From Halorubrum amylolyticum (lineage in GTDB: Archaea > Halobacteriota > Halobacteria > Halobacteriales > Haloferacaceae): a stretch of 64,000 nt of DNA. This document shows, in pieces, positions 8,460 to 18,437 of this stretch. The first letter of the stretch is position 1; each line of letters starts with the position of its first letter. The notes under the pieces are model-generated. The model saw nothing but the letters and a program-made list of their open reading frames with translations, ran no database searches and was not told the DNA's origin. A program made the translations under genes and the position numbers. The stretch is from assembly GCF_004114995.1 (NCBI RefSeq), contig NZ_SDJP01000011.1, positions 1 to 64,000 on the forward strand. The letters are read 5' to 3'.

Positions 8460-9173
8460 ATGACACCCGGCCAGACCACCGATTCCGACGCCGAGAACCG
8501 CTCGAAGACCGGCGCGACCACCCGTCGTGGCGCGCTCGGACTCGCGGGCGCCGTCGGACTCACCGGTCTCGCCGGCTGCACCGCCCTCGACGTCGTCACC
8601 GGCGGCGAACCCGCCGAGTTCGGCTCGGGCACCGCGACGGTCGCCGACGAGACGCTCTCCGAGACGGGCTACGAGCTCAACGACGTCTCCGAGGAGAGCG
8701 TCACGCGGGAGTTCGAAGTGGCCGGGTCGACCCGAGAGGTCCGGGTGACGAACACCGTCGCCGAGTACGACAAGGCGGTCGATCTGTTCGGCGAGCGCTA
8801 TCAGGCGGCCGTCTTCGCCGCGCTGGCGACGCCGCGCGTCGAGGTGCTCGGGCAGGCGTTCAACCCGGTCGCCGACCTCGGCCCGGACGAGCGCGCCGCG
8901 CTGATCGCGGACCGCTACGAGGGCGTCAGCGACCTCGAACGCGGCTCCGAGTACACCACAGAGGTACTCGGAACCGACGCCGATGTCGTCGTGTACTCGG
9001 CCGAGGGGGAGATCGAGGGGACCGGCGTGAGCACCGAGCTCGAGTTTCACGTCGCGGCCGCGGTCGAGGCGGGGGACGACTACATCGTCCCGCTGGCCGC
9101 GTATCCGGCTTCGTTCGGCGACGGCGAGAACGTCCGCGCCATGATGAACGGGCTCGAACACGAGCAGGGGTAG
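8460..9173 (+). CDS. Tat-exported lipoprotein, DUF6517-like
   Basis: 237 residues. An acidic leader is followed by TTRRGALGLAGAVGLTGLAGC, a twin-arginine signal with lipobox LAGC (cysteine near residue 43), so the mature protein is lipid-anchored outside the cell. The mature part is a mixed alpha/beta domain with EVAGSTREVRVTNTVAEY and a hydrophobic stretch near residue 120. I recognise it as resembling the haloarchaeal DUF6517 family; function unknown. ATG at 8460 is preferred because upstream codons have no signal-peptide character. Confidence 0.75.
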   Translation: MTPGQTTDSDAENRSKTGATTRRGALGLAGAVGLTGLAGCTALDVVTGGEPAEFGSGTATVADETLSETGYELNDVSEESVTREFEVAGSTREVRVTNTVAEYDKAVDLFGERYQAAVFAALATPRVEVLGQAFNPVADLGPDERAALIADRYEGVSDLERGSEYTTEVLGTDADVVVYSAEGEIEGTGVSTELEFHVAAAVEAGDDYIVPLAAYPASFGDGENVRAMMNGLEHEQG

Positions 9174-9323
9174 CGTCACGATACGGACTGAGGCGGTCAA
9201 CCGACCGAGTGGGTCCTGCGAACGGCTGTTTCGTGCGAGACAGCCGACGGAGAGGATTTCAGCGGAGGCGAAGCCCTCGCTTCCGCCGACCGGGTGCGAA
9301 ACCCCCCGGCCGAGTGTCACTCG

Positions 9324-11651
9324 CTACCGCTTCTGACCGGGCAGCATGCCGGCCGCCCCGCGGATGGTGGCGAGCGGATTCGGCCGCCCGACGACGGTCT
9401 GGAGGACGTACAGCGCGCCGACGGCCGCGAGCGAGCCGACCTGCACGATCTGCATCGGGTGGACCATCGCCAGCACGCCGGCGACGAAGAAGGCCACGCG
9501 GAGCCCGTACGTCTGCCCGCGACCGAAGACGAACTGGTAGTTGATCCCGTGGATGATCGCTATCGACCCGAACAGCGCGAGGACGCCGGCCGACAGCGAC
9601 GCGTAGTTGAACGTGCCGGAGACGAGTTCCGGGTGGTAGACGAACGCGAAGGGGAGCACGAACAGCGGCGTGGAGATGCGCAACGCCTCCTTACAGCTCC
9701 CCCAGAACCCGCCGCCGGAGATCCCGCAGGTGACGGCGACGCAGGTCGCGATCGGTGGCGTGAGCCCCGCCAGAATCGCGGCGTAGAACACGAAGAAGTG
9801 CGCCGCGAACTCGGGGACGGCGAACTGGCTGATCAGCGTCGGCGCGACCAGCAGCGCCACGACCGTGTACGCGGCCGTCGTCGGCATCCCGAGCCCGAGC
9901 AGGATGCAGATGATCATCGCCAGCACGAACGCGATGATCGGAACTCCGCCGGACAGGTCGAGCAGCGTGAGCGAGATCGCCGTCGGGACGCCGGTCGCCA
10001 TCAGGATGTCGACCACGCCGTTGATCGCCGCGAGGATGATCGTCACCGGCGCGACGACGATGACCCCCTCGCGGAAGCCGTCGACGCTCTGTTCTAGGGT
10101 TCCGACGAACGCCTCCTTCCGGCTCTCGCCGTCGAGCGTCGCCTGCACCAGCGGAATCGTGATCCCGAAGAAGATCATCGAGACCGCCGTGTACAGCGCG
10201 GCGGTCATCACGGTGTACTGCAACACGCCGAGCACGTAGATCAGGACCGCCAGCGGAATCCCGTACTTCACCGACTCCAGGATCATCTCTTGACGGGTCA
10301 TCGCGTCCTGGAACACGCCGCTCATCTCCGGGTCGTCGATCTGCGGCGCGGCCACGTAGTGGACCGCCATGACGATCGAGACGACCAGTACGGCCGCCGG
10401 GATCAGCCCGGCGATGATCACGTCGACGTACGTGATTCCCGTGATCAGCGACGCCATGATGAACGCTCCCGCGCCCATCACGGGCGGGAGCACCTGCCCG
10501 GAGGTGGAGGCGACCGCCTCGATGCCGCCGGCCGTCTCCGGTCTGATCCCGTTCTTCTTCATCAGCGGGATGGTGAACGAACCGGTCATCCCGGCGTTCG
10601 CGGTCTGGCTCCCGTTGACGGAGCCGATGACCGCGCTCGCGATGACGGCCGTCTGCGCGATCCCGGAGTCGACGTACTTCGCCGACCGGACCGCCAGCCG
10701 GAGGATGAGGTCGAACGCGCCGTACGCCTTCAGCAGCCCGGCGTACAGCAGGAACAGGGCGATCCACGCCGCCACGAGCCGGGTGAGGAACCCGTAGAAC
10801 CCGTCGACGCTCACCACGAGGATTCGCAGGATGCGAGACGGAGAGAGTCCGCCGTGGCTGAGGGCGCCGGGCATGGCCGGGCCGGCGAGCCCGTACCCGA
10901 TCCCGGCGAGCACGACGATGAGGAACGTCATCCCGAACGACCGCCACGTCAGGTAGATCATCGCGAGCGTGAACAGGAACGCCATCCCGATCTGCGGGTC
11001 GGTCGCCCGTCCGACGGTGTCGATCGCGACCGACTGGTAGTTCAGGAAGAGGTAGGCGCTCGTGGCCACGGTGATGAGCCCCGACGCGACGAGGAGCCCG
11101 ACCTCGACCCAGTTCCGCTCGATGAGCGGGTCGTCGAGCTCCGAGAGCACGTACAGCCCGAGGATACACCCGAGGAACGCGACCGCATACCGGCCGCGGG
11201 GCATCTGCTGGGTGTACGCGTACCACATCACGATCAGCCAGAACGGCATCGAGTAGGAGATGAGCGCCATCCGCAGCCGCTCTTCGATCCCGACACCGAG
11301 CCGCAGTATCAGCGCCGTGACGCCGGCAACGCCGATGATACCGCCGATACCGATGATCGTCGTCGACGTCTCTTCGATCGTCGTTGCGAGTGCCTCCGGG
11401 TTGTCGGTCAGCAGCGCCGGGAGCGCCTCCCCGTACGCCCCTGCGAAGAAGTTCGGCAGGATGACCGTCGGGACGAAGATGACGAGGATCCAGAACGGGA
11501 GCGACAGCAGATACAGCCAGAGTTGCTTGGTACCGCGGTCGCCGGGAGCGAGGTCGAGGGACTCCTCGTCGTCGAGGATGCTCTCGTCCGGTACGTCCGC
11601 TGAGTCTGGCGGGTCGGTCGGATCGGTCGCGTCGTCGGGGGATGTTGCCAT
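9324..11651 (-). CDS. TRAP transporter permease, fused small and large membrane subunits
   Basis: 775 residues, nearly all membrane helices. The long form combines the 4-helix DctQ-like and 12-helix DctM-like parts in one chain, as is usual with TAXI-type binding proteins. Visible DctM features include SANAGMTGSFTIPLMKKNG-like sequence near residue 350 (NGSQTANAGMTGSFTIPLMK) and GLGMPTTAAYTVVA in the second half. It would import an organic acid or amino acid using a sodium gradient. It lies 43 bases after the gene for its binding protein and is co-oriented, so the two form one transporter. An acidic 40-residue N-terminus precedes the first helix. Confidence 0.9.
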   Translation of the reverse strand: MATSPDDATDPTDPPDSADVPDESILDDEESLDLAPGDRGTKQLWLYLLSLPFWILVIFVPTVILPNFFAGAYGEALPALLTDNPEALATTIEETSTTIIGIGGIIGVAGVTALILRLGVGIEERLRMALISYSMPFWLIVMWYAYTQQMPRGRYAVAFLGCILGLYVLSELDDPLIERNWVEVGLLVASGLITVATSAYLFLNYQSVAIDTVGRATDPQIGMAFLFTLAMIYLTWRSFGMTFLIVVLAGIGYGLAGPAMPGALSHGGLSPSRILRILVVSVDGFYGFLTRLVAAWIALFLLYAGLLKAYGAFDLILRLAVRSAKYVDSGIAQTAVIASAVIGSVNGSQTANAGMTGSFTIPLMKKNGIRPETAGGIEAVASTSGQVLPPVMGAGAFIMASLITGITYVDVIIAGLIPAAVLVVSIVMAVHYVAAPQIDDPEMSGVFQDAMTRQEMILESVKYGIPLAVLIYVLGVLQYTVMTAALYTAVSMIFFGITIPLVQATLDGESRKEAFVGTLEQSVDGFREGVIVVAPVTIILAAINGVVDILMATGVPTAISLTLLDLSGGVPIIAFVLAMIICILLGLGMPTTAAYTVVALLVAPTLISQFAVPEFAAHFFVFYAAILAGLTPPIATCVAVTCGISGGGFWGSCKEALRISTPLFVLPFAFVYHPELVSGTFNYASLSAGVLALFGSIAIIHGINYQFVFGRGQTYGLRVAFFVAGVLAMVHPMQIVQVGSLAAVGALYVLQTVVGRPNPLATIRGAAGMLPGQKR

Positions 11652-11694
11652 TCGTCGGAAAGGGAAGGGTGGTCGCGTGGTTAGACGGTCGTTT

Positions 11695-12786
<1,092 letters not shown>

Positions 12787-12811
12787 GTGAGCCAATGCTA
12801 CACGGCAACTG

Positions 12812-12818
12812 ATAAAAG
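12812..12818 (-). promoter_or_regulatory. TATA box of the TAXI-TRAP operon
   Basis: TTTTAT on the minus strand ends 26 bases before the binding-protein ATG, which fits leaderless transcription of the two transporter genes. Confidence 0.5.
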
Positions 12819-12940
12819 CGTGTCGTCGACGCGAAGAATTTCACCGCCGTCTTCGGCCGATTTAGCGGTCATCACTACGGATCGAGTCAATACCGCGTTA
12901 TTTCTCCGATTCGCCCGATGAAACCTTCTAAAGCCCGCGA

Positions 12941-14455
12941 TCAGGTGTCATCTCGTTCCCACGAGAACGCCGTGTCGAGGTCGTGCGGCGTGTTGCCGCC
13001 CTCGCCCGCGGCTCGCTCGCGGTACGCGTCGAGGTCCTCGCGGAAGGACGGGTCGGCCACCGCCACGAGCGCCTCCGCCCGCTCGCGCGGCGAGAGCCCG
13101 CGGAGGTCGGCGACGCCGTGTTCCGTGACGATCACGCTCGCGTCGTGCTCCGTGTGGTCGACGTGAGGCGTCAGCGGCACGATCCGCGACACGTCGCCGC
13201 CGACCGCCGTCGACGGCAGCGCGACGATCCCCAGCCGGCAGTTGCGCGCGAAGTCCCCGCCGCCGCCGATCCCGTTGACGACGCGGGTCCCGCCGATGTG
13301 GGTGGCGTTCACGTTCCCGTACAGGTCCACCTCCACCGCGCTGTTCACCCCGACGACGCCAAACCGGTCGATCAGCTCCGGCGCGTTCGAGACGTCCGCC
13401 GGCCGCAACACCACGTCCTCGGCGTAGCGCTCCACGTCGTCGAAGAGCCGCTCTTGCCCCGCCGCCGACAGCGCCAGCGAGGTCGCGCTCGCGCCCCGGA
13501 GGTCCCCCGCGTCGAGCATGTCGAGGAGGCCGTCCTGCACGACCTCGCCCACGTACGACACCGGCCTGTCGCCGAAGTCGATGTCGGCGAGCGCGCCCAT
13601 CAGGGCGTTTCCGAGGCTCCCCACGCCGAACTGGAGGTTCGCCGCCTCGTCGAACAGGGGGTTGCGGTCGAGCTCCGCCTCTAAGAACGCGCCGAGGTTG
13701 TCGGCGATCGCCTCGTCGGTCGCGGAGACCTCGCGGAACTCGTAGGGGTCGTCCGCCCGGTCGGTCTCCACGACGGCCGCCAGCTTCGCGGGGTCGAACC
13801 GGACCGCCGGCCCGTCGGTCTCGCCGAGCGGGTCGTCGAGGGGGATCGGCCCCCGGTTCGGGGGATCGTCGCGGACGTGCACGTCGTGGACCCGCGCGAG
13901 CTCGACGGGCTGTGCGCGGTTCACCTCGACGATCACGCGATCAGCCGCACCGACGTACGCGGGCGTGTGGCCGATCGACGTGGAGGGGACGAGCCAGTCG
14001 GGACCGACCGCGACCGCCTCGACGACCGCGACCGTCTCTCCCCGCATCCCGGCGCGGAGGCCGCCGAAGCGCACCTCGTCGGCCAGCCGCGAGATGTGGC
14101 GGTCGTGGAACGCGATCCGGCCGCCGTTGGCGGCCGCGCGCGAGGTCTCGTTCGGGACGAACGGGTACCGGCGGGCCATGTCGCCGGACTCCACGAGCGC
14201 GCGGTCGATCTCGTCGCCGACGCCGCCGCCGGAGACGACCGTGAGTTCGCGGGCGCCGTCGGTCGCCGCCAGCGCCTCGGGGACCAGCTTCGGGTAGCCG
14301 ACGCCGCCGAACCCGGAGACGAGCAGCGTCGCGGTCTCGGGGACGAGCCCGGCCGCCTTTTCGGGCGTCGCGATGGGGAGGTCGCCGCCGAGCCGCGTCT
14401 CCGGGACCGGATCGTCGAGCGTCGGCGCCGCGGGGCCGGAGGGCGCGGGCGTCAC
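12941..14455 (-). CDS. Acetyl-CoA hydrolase/CoA-transferase family enzyme
   Basis: 504 residues. The C-terminal half has GVGSLGNALMGALADI, then SYVGEVVQDGLLDMLDAG, whose glutamate is the likely catalytic residue, and GNVNATHIGGTRVVNGIGG with GGDFARN, the signature of class I CoA-transferases of the Ach1/4-hydroxybutyrate or succinyl-CoA:acetate type. It would move CoA between carboxylic acids. The GTG start overlaps the stop of the upstream MaoC gene (GTGA), so they are translationally coupled. With the TRAP transporter next door, a route of import, CoA activation and hydration is plausible. The actual acid cannot be read from sequence. Confidence 0.85.
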   Translation of the reverse strand: MTPAPSGPAAPTLDDPVPETRLGGDLPIATPEKAAGLVPETATLLVSGFGGVGYPKLVPEALAATDGARELTVVSGGGVGDEIDRALVESGDMARRYPFVPNETSRAAANGGRIAFHDRHISRLADEVRFGGLRAGMRGETVAVVEAVAVGPDWLVPSTSIGHTPAYVGAADRVIVEVNRAQPVELARVHDVHVRDDPPNRGPIPLDDPLGETDGPAVRFDPAKLAAVVETDRADDPYEFREVSATDEAIADNLGAFLEAELDRNPLFDEAANLQFGVGSLGNALMGALADIDFGDRPVSYVGEVVQDGLLDMLDAGDLRGASATSLALSAAGQERLFDDVERYAEDVVLRPADVSNAPELIDRFGVVGVNSAVEVDLYGNVNATHIGGTRVVNGIGGGGDFARNCRLGIVALPSTAVGGDVSRIVPLTPHVDHTEHDASVIVTEHGVADLRGLSPRERAEALVAVADPSFREDLDAYRERAAGEGGNTPHDLDTAFSWERDDT

Positions 14456-15045
14456 TCTAGGTCCTCCGGCTGGGTGCCGATCCCCTCGGGCCAGCCCGTC
14501 GGCTGCGCCGCGCTCGGCTCGGCGTGCGAGCGCTTGAGCACCATCGGCGTGCGCTCCAAGGAGAGCACCAGCTCGTCGTTCTGGTTGTACGCGCGCAGCT
14601 CTGTAGTGACGATCCCGACGTGGTCGCGCGAGGAGGACTCCCGCTTGTCAAGCACCTCCGACTCCGCGAACAGCGTGTCACCGTGGAAGACGGGGGCGTG
14701 GTGGCGGATGTCGTCGTAGCCGAGGTTCGCGGTCGCGTTGGCGCTCACGTCGATGACGCTCATCCCGACCGCCAGCGCGATGACGAAGGTGCCGTCGACG
14801 AGGCGCTCGCCGAACTCCGTCTCGGCGGCGTACGCCTCGTTGAAGTGCATCGGGTTGAGGTTCATCGAGAGGTTCGTGAACCAGACGTTGTCCGTCTCCG
14901 TCACGGTTCGGCCGTAGGGGTGTTTGTACACGTCCCCGACCGCGAAGTCCTCGTAGTACCGACCCTCCCAACCGCCGACGAGTCGACGATCGTCTTCCCC
15001 GCCGTCGTCCTCGCCGGCGTCGTGTGCGTCGCTGTCGCGTGCCAT
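14452..15045 (-). CDS. MaoC-like hydratase/dehydratase
   Basis: 197 residues. A 25-residue acidic leader precedes GRYYEDFAVGDVYKHPYGRTVTETDN and the hot-dog fold active-site region NLNPMHFNEAYAAETEFGER, with H and N residues in the places used by R-hydratases of the MaoC family. It resembles mesaconyl-CoA hydratase-like haloarchaeal MaoC proteins. It is the first gene of an operon with the CoA-transferase, so the substrate is probably an acyl-CoA made by that enzyme. A TATA-like CTTTTAG is about 26 bases before the ATG. Confidence 0.8.
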   Translation of the reverse strand: MARDSDAHDAGEDDGGEDDRRLVGGWEGRYYEDFAVGDVYKHPYGRTVTETDNVWFTNLSMNLNPMHFNEAYAAETEFGERLVDGTFVIALAVGMSVIDVSANATANLGYDDIRHHAPVFHGDTLFAESEVLDKRESSSRDHVGIVTTELRAYNQNDELVLSLERTPMVLKRSHAEPSAAQPTGWPEGIGTQPEDLE

Positions 15046-15107
15046 ACTCTCCCAGACAACGAACGACTAAAAGAGGATTGCGTTCGCGGCCCCGCCCGCC
15101 GGATCGG

Positions 15108-15236
15108 CTACGTCGCCGCCGTGTACAGCAACAGCCCGACGGCGACGATCGCGACGAGCAGGATCCACCCGATCATGATGGCCCCCATCTGGCGGTGCGT
15201 GAGGTTCTGCCCCTCGAGTATCTCGGAAACGCCCAT
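15108..15236 (-). CDS. 42-residue single-pass membrane protein
   Basis: A short open frame that begins MGVSEILEGQNLTHRQMG and continues into one hydrophobic helix (IMIGWILLVAIVAVGLLLY), ending YTAAT. The first 17 residues are polar and likely cytoplasmic. A strong TATATAAG box at 15259-15266 is 23-30 bases from the ATG, ideal for a leaderless transcript, which supports a real gene despite the size. I recall similar tiny proteins in other haloarchaea; function unknown. Confidence 0.72.
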   Translation of the reverse strand: MGVSEILEGQNLTHRQMGAIMIGWILLVAIVAVGLLLYTAAT

Positions 15237-15258
15237 ATGACGCCCAACTGACTCGGAG

Positions 15259-15266
15259 TATATAAG
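15259..15266 (-). promoter_or_regulatory. TATA box of the 42-residue membrane protein gene
   Basis: Minus-strand CTTATATA, centred about 26 bases before the ATG at 15236. Confidence 0.6.
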
Positions 15267-15463
15267 CGGTCTGGGTCAGGAGAGGGCGTCGCCTCTCACG
15301 CTTCGCAGTTTCGTGTTTCCTTCGCCGAACGGCGGGGGATGATGCGGCTGCTCCTTTCACTCGGCTCGGTGATCGAGCTCATTCCCGCTGGTACGGTCTG
15401 AAACAAGCGTGGCAGCGCTTCTGCTTCCCGTTTGAGTTCCTTCGCAGAAACGAACGAAGTGAA

Positions 15464-15535
15464 TGGACTCGCGGGGATTTGAACCCCGGGCCTCTTCCTT
15501 GCGAAGGAAGCGATCTGCCGCTGATCTACGAGCCC
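15464..15535 (-). tRNA. tRNA-Ala (anticodon CGC)
   Basis: 72 bases, no intron, CCA not encoded. Acceptor GGGCTCG pairs with CGAGTCC (one G-U) with A73; D-stem GATC/GATC; anticodon stem CTTCC/GGAAG around loop TTCGCAA, giving CGC at positions 34-36, which reads the alanine codon GCG; 5-base variable loop; T-stem CGGGG/CCCCG around TTCAAAT. The gene is on the minus strand in an otherwise empty 600-base region. Confidence 0.95.
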
Positions 15536-15834
15536 GCACCCGAAACCAATCGCCGTTCGTATTTGTACCTTACCTTTCGGCGACCCGCACGCGGGTGCGT
15601 CCCACTCTCACGCGGGTTCGGCGTCTCACGCGCGTTGGCTCCGACGGCGTCACAGCTCGCGACGACCACCGCCGATACCGATGGGGTTAGGTACGGGGCG
15701 CCACGACGTTCAGTAACTTCGGAAGCGACTCCGAGGGCGCCCGATCGACGGTTCCCACTCTCCACCCGATTAACGTTTCTGGGATACATCTCACATCCGT
15801 TACTCTTTTGCGTGCGGACGGCCCAGATCCGGAC

Positions 15835-16587
15835 ATGGCAGAAGCGACGTCGACGGCGGATCCCGACCCGGCCGCGATCGCGGCCCTGAAACACGTCGGG
15901 CTCGTCGGCGGCCTGACCGAGACGAAGGTGTCGTGTGCGGCCCTCGGCGACCGGCTCGACGCCTCGACGCAGACCGCCTCCCGGCGGCTCCAGACCCTCG
16001 AATCCGCGGGGTACATCGAGCGCGACGTGGTCGGCGACGGCCAGTGGGTGCGCGTCACCGACGCGGGCGAGGCGGCCCTCCGCGCCGAGTACGCCGACTA
16101 CCGCCGGCTGTTCGAGACCGACGTGGAGCTCGTGCTCCGCGGTTCGGTCACCGGCGGGATGGGCGAGGGGCGCCACTACATCACCCTGCCCGGCTACGCC
16201 GAGCAGTTCCGGTCGCGGCTGGGCTACGAGCCGTTCCCGGGCACGCTCAACGTCGACCTCTCCGAGGAGAGCGTCCGCCGGCGCGGCGAGATGGCCGGCA
16301 TCGACGCGGTGCCGATCGACGCGTGGGAGGGTGAGGACCGCACCTACGGCGCGGCTTCCTGTTACGGCGTCACCCTCGTCGCCGGCGACGAGCGCTACGA
16401 GGAGGTCCACGCGATCGTTCCGGACCGGACCCATCACGACGACGACCAGCTCGAACTGATCGCCCCCGAGCGGCTCCGCGACGCGCTCGACCTCGACGAC
16501 GGCGACGCGGTCGAGGTCCGCGTGGCCGCCACGAGCCGGGCGGATACGGCCGACACCGAGGCGGAGATAGAGACGGAGGTCGCCTGA
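15835..16587 (+). CDS. ribK: CTP-dependent riboflavin kinase with N-terminal winged helix (RibK)
   Basis: 250 residues. Residues 10-90 are a MarR/winged-helix-type DNA-binding domain ([22 protein letters not shown]). Residues 95-225 are the archaeal riboflavin kinase barrel: [34 protein letters not shown] and [19 protein letters not shown] are family signatures. It makes FMN from riboflavin using CTP. The fused domain suggests it may regulate riboflavin genes, as shown for RbkR-type proteins. ATG at 15835 was chosen over an upstream TTG. Its stop overlaps the ribB start by one base. Confidence 0.93.
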   Translation: MAEATSTADPDPAAIAALKHVGLVGGLTETKVSCAALGDRLDASTQTASRRLQTLESAGYIERDVVGDGQWVRVTDAGEAALRAEYADYRRLFETDVELVLRGSVTGGMGEGRHYITLPGYAEQFRSRLGYEPFPGTLNVDLSEESVRRRGEMAGIDAVPIDAWEGEDRTYGAASCYGVTLVAGDERYEEVHAIVPDRTHHDDDQLELIAPERLRDALDLDDGDAVEVRVAATSRADTADTEAEIETEVA

Positions 16588-17318
16588 TGCGCGCCGAGTC
16601 CGACGCCGAGGCTGAGGGGGCACCCGTAGACGCCGACGCGGCTCCCGAGTCCGACGCCGACTCCGTCCGGCGCGCCCTCGACGCGTTCCGTGCGGGCGAC
16701 CCGGTCTGCGTCCACGACTTCGCGGACCGCGAGGGCGAGACGGACATCGTCTACCCGGCCGGCGCCGTTGACGAGGCGGCCGTCGCCCACATGCGCAACG
16801 ACGCGGGCGGGCTGATCTGCGTCGCGGTCGCGGACCCCGTCGCGGACGCGTTCGGGCTCCCGTTCCTCGCGGACGCGCTCGACCACCCCGCGGTCGACGA
16901 CGACCCCGAGTACGACGACCGTTCCTCCTTCTCGCTGCCCGTGAACCACCGCGAGACGTTCACCGGGATCACCGACGAGGACCGCTCTCGGACCATCGTC
17001 GAGATCGCGAGCGCGGCCGCAGCGGCGGACGCCGATCCGGAAGAGTACGGCCCCGAGGACTTCGCCGCGGAGTTCCGCGCGCCCGGCCACGTCCACGTGC
17101 TCCGGGGCGCCCGTGACGGGCTGTCCGGCCGGACCGGGCACACGGAACTCGGGCTCGCAATGGCCGAGGCCGTCGACGCCGCCCCCGCCGCCGTGGTCTG
17201 CGAGATGCTCGACGACGAGACGGGCGCCGCGCTGGCGCCCGCCGACGCCGCGGCGTACGCCCGGCGGCGCGGAATCCCCTACGTCGAGGGCTCGGCGCTC
17301 GTCGAGGCGCTCAAATAA
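16587..17318 (+). CDS. ribB: 3,4-dihydroxy-2-butanone 4-phosphate synthase
   Basis: 243 residues. After a 25-residue acidic leader, RAGDPVCVHDFADREGETDIVYPA contains the acidic metal-binding motif, followed by HMRNDAGGLICVAV, and the C-terminal RTGHTELGLAMAEAVDAAPA with the GHTE segment and CEMLDDETG. It converts ribulose 5-phosphate to the 4-carbon riboflavin precursor. The TGATG overlap with ribK means both steps, precursor synthesis and FMN formation, are co-expressed. Length is normal for an unfused RibB. Confidence 0.93.
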   Translation: MRAESDAEAEGAPVDADAAPESDADSVRRALDAFRAGDPVCVHDFADREGETDIVYPAGAVDEAAVAHMRNDAGGLICVAVADPVADAFGLPFLADALDHPAVDDDPEYDDRSSFSLPVNHRETFTGITDEDRSRTIVEIASAAAAADADPEEYGPEDFAAEFRAPGHVHVLRGARDGLSGRTGHTELGLAMAEAVDAAPAAVVCEMLDDETGAALAPADAAAYARRRGIPYVEGSALVEALK

Positions 17319-17333
17319 CTGATCACTGTGCCG

Positions 17334-17750
17334 TCGGCGCGCGCCTCCGAGCGGCCGCCCTCGGCGGCCGTGAGGTGCGCGTGCGAGGGACGCCGCGAGC
17401 GATGTGGGCGACCGAAGGGAGCCCGAGCGAGCGGCGAGGCTGGGGAGGCGTGAGGCTGTGCGGTGCTGTGCAGAGCGGGTGGGGCTCAAAGGGGCAGCCG
17501 CGAGGACGAAGCACGGCGCAGTAAGCACCGCAGCGAAGGAGCGAGCAGTGCGAGCGACTGAGCGAGGCGCACAACAAGCCGCGCGAGTCCTCGCGGCTGG
17601 GGCTTTGGAAGTGTTCACCGCGGAATCGTCGATCACGTATAGCCGAGCGGCTGGGGCTTTGGAAGTGTTCACCGCGGAATCGTCGATCACGTATAGCCGA
17701 GCGGCTGGGGCTTTGGAAGTGTTCACCGCGTTAGCAGCAACGTTTTATAA
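17334..17750 (+). repeat. Dispersed structured element, copy 3
   Basis: Forward on the plus strand. It has the GGCGCGCGCCTCCGAG head, a perfect ggccgcc/ggcggcc hairpin (17353-17369), the conserved block GAGGCTGGGGAGGCGTGAGG (about 17427-17446), CTCAAAGGGG, and a long stem with arms 17495-17507 and 17587-17599 around a 79-base loop. The tail unit GGCTGGGGCTTTGGAAGTG is tandemly repeated (next entry). It lies between convergent ribB and a membrane protein gene. No TTTATAA box is seen before the head in this copy. Confidence 0.85.
17593..17730 (+). repeat. 54-bp tandem repeat, 2.6 copies, tail of element copy 3
   Basis: Units 17593-17646 and 17647-17700 are identical, and 17701-17730 repeats the first 30 bases. 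Each unit starts GCGGCTGGGGCTTTGGAAG, continues GTGTTCACCGCGG and ends with an AT-rich cacgtatagccga. The repeats duplicate the right foot of the long stem, so alternative stems could form. Confidence 0.95.
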
Positions 17751-17796
17751 GTGACCGACGCCAGTGACGCCGTCGACACGCACATCCCGAAAATAA

Positions 17797-18333
17797 CTAT
17801 TCGTCCGCCGAACGATTCGCCCGCACCCCCGCGATTCGCCGGGATACCCACCCGGCGAGCCAGAACTGCCACACTCCCGTTGCCGCCGCGCCGATCCCGA
17901 ACAGCAGTAGCCCGCCCGATGCCGGGAGCGGTCCGGACCACGTGAGCAGGATCCCGATCCACACGAGCGCCGCCGCGGGCCACCCGAACACGGCGATTGG
18001 CAGGAGCAGGCCACGGAACGACGGTCCCCAACCGGCGCGAAGCGCCTCGAAGGCGACGACCGTCAGTCCGCAGAACGCGAGCGCCCAACGGGCCTGCGAC
18101 CCCGACGGCGACGGGACCCGATCGGGCGCGACCGCGACCACGATCGTGGCCGTGACGTACGCGAGCGGCGGTGTCGCCGCGAGGGCCGTCCGCTCGGTGA
18201 CCCACGCGGGAACCCATCCGCTCATCCAGACGACTCCGGCGTAGCCGAGGACGTACCCGACGAGGAGGAACGGGAGGACGTGCTCGCGTCTCGGGCGGAG
18301 GGCGCCGAGGACCGAGGAGAACGAATCGGCCAT
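17797..18333 (-). CDS. Multi-pass membrane protein of unknown function
   Basis: 178 residues with about five hydrophobic helices, starting after a 20-residue basic/polar N-terminus (MADSFSSVLGALRPRREHVL). GYVLGYAGVVWMSGWVPAW and FGIGAAATGVWQFWLAGWVS are two of the helices; the C-terminus is charged. I recognise no family. It is monocistronic, convergent with element copy 3, and its upstream side borders the left end of a TnpB element. Confidence 0.65.
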   Translation of the reverse strand: MADSFSSVLGALRPRREHVLPFLLVGYVLGYAGVVWMSGWVPAWVTERTALAATPPLAYVTATIVVAVAPDRVPSPSGSQARWALAFCGLTVVAFEALRAGWGPSFRGLLLPIAVFGWPAAALVWIGILLTWSGPLPASGGLLLFGIGAAATGVWQFWLAGWVSRRIAGVRANRSADE

Positions 18334-18437
18334 GTCGACACCCGCGTGCCGGCGCGACGTAGGCTTTCGGGACGCGCAAGCTCACGCAGACCGTGGCGGC
18401 AGCCCCCAGCCGGTTGTCACAGAGGAACAAGGAGGAA

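Noticed and set aside
15536..15834. Second RNA gene next to tRNA-Ala
   Set aside because: No second cloverleaf or other known RNA fold could be drawn in the 300 bases before ribK; I see nothing else there.
16434..17726. 430-codon minus-strand frame with repeated NTSKAPAAR peptides
   Set aside because: It translates the tandem tail of the structured element and antisense ribB sequence. The frame used differs between element copies, so conservation is at nucleotide level.
17593..17730. CRISPR-like repeats in element copy 3
   Set aside because: The whole 54-bp unit, including any would-be spacer, is identical between copies, so it is a tandem duplication.
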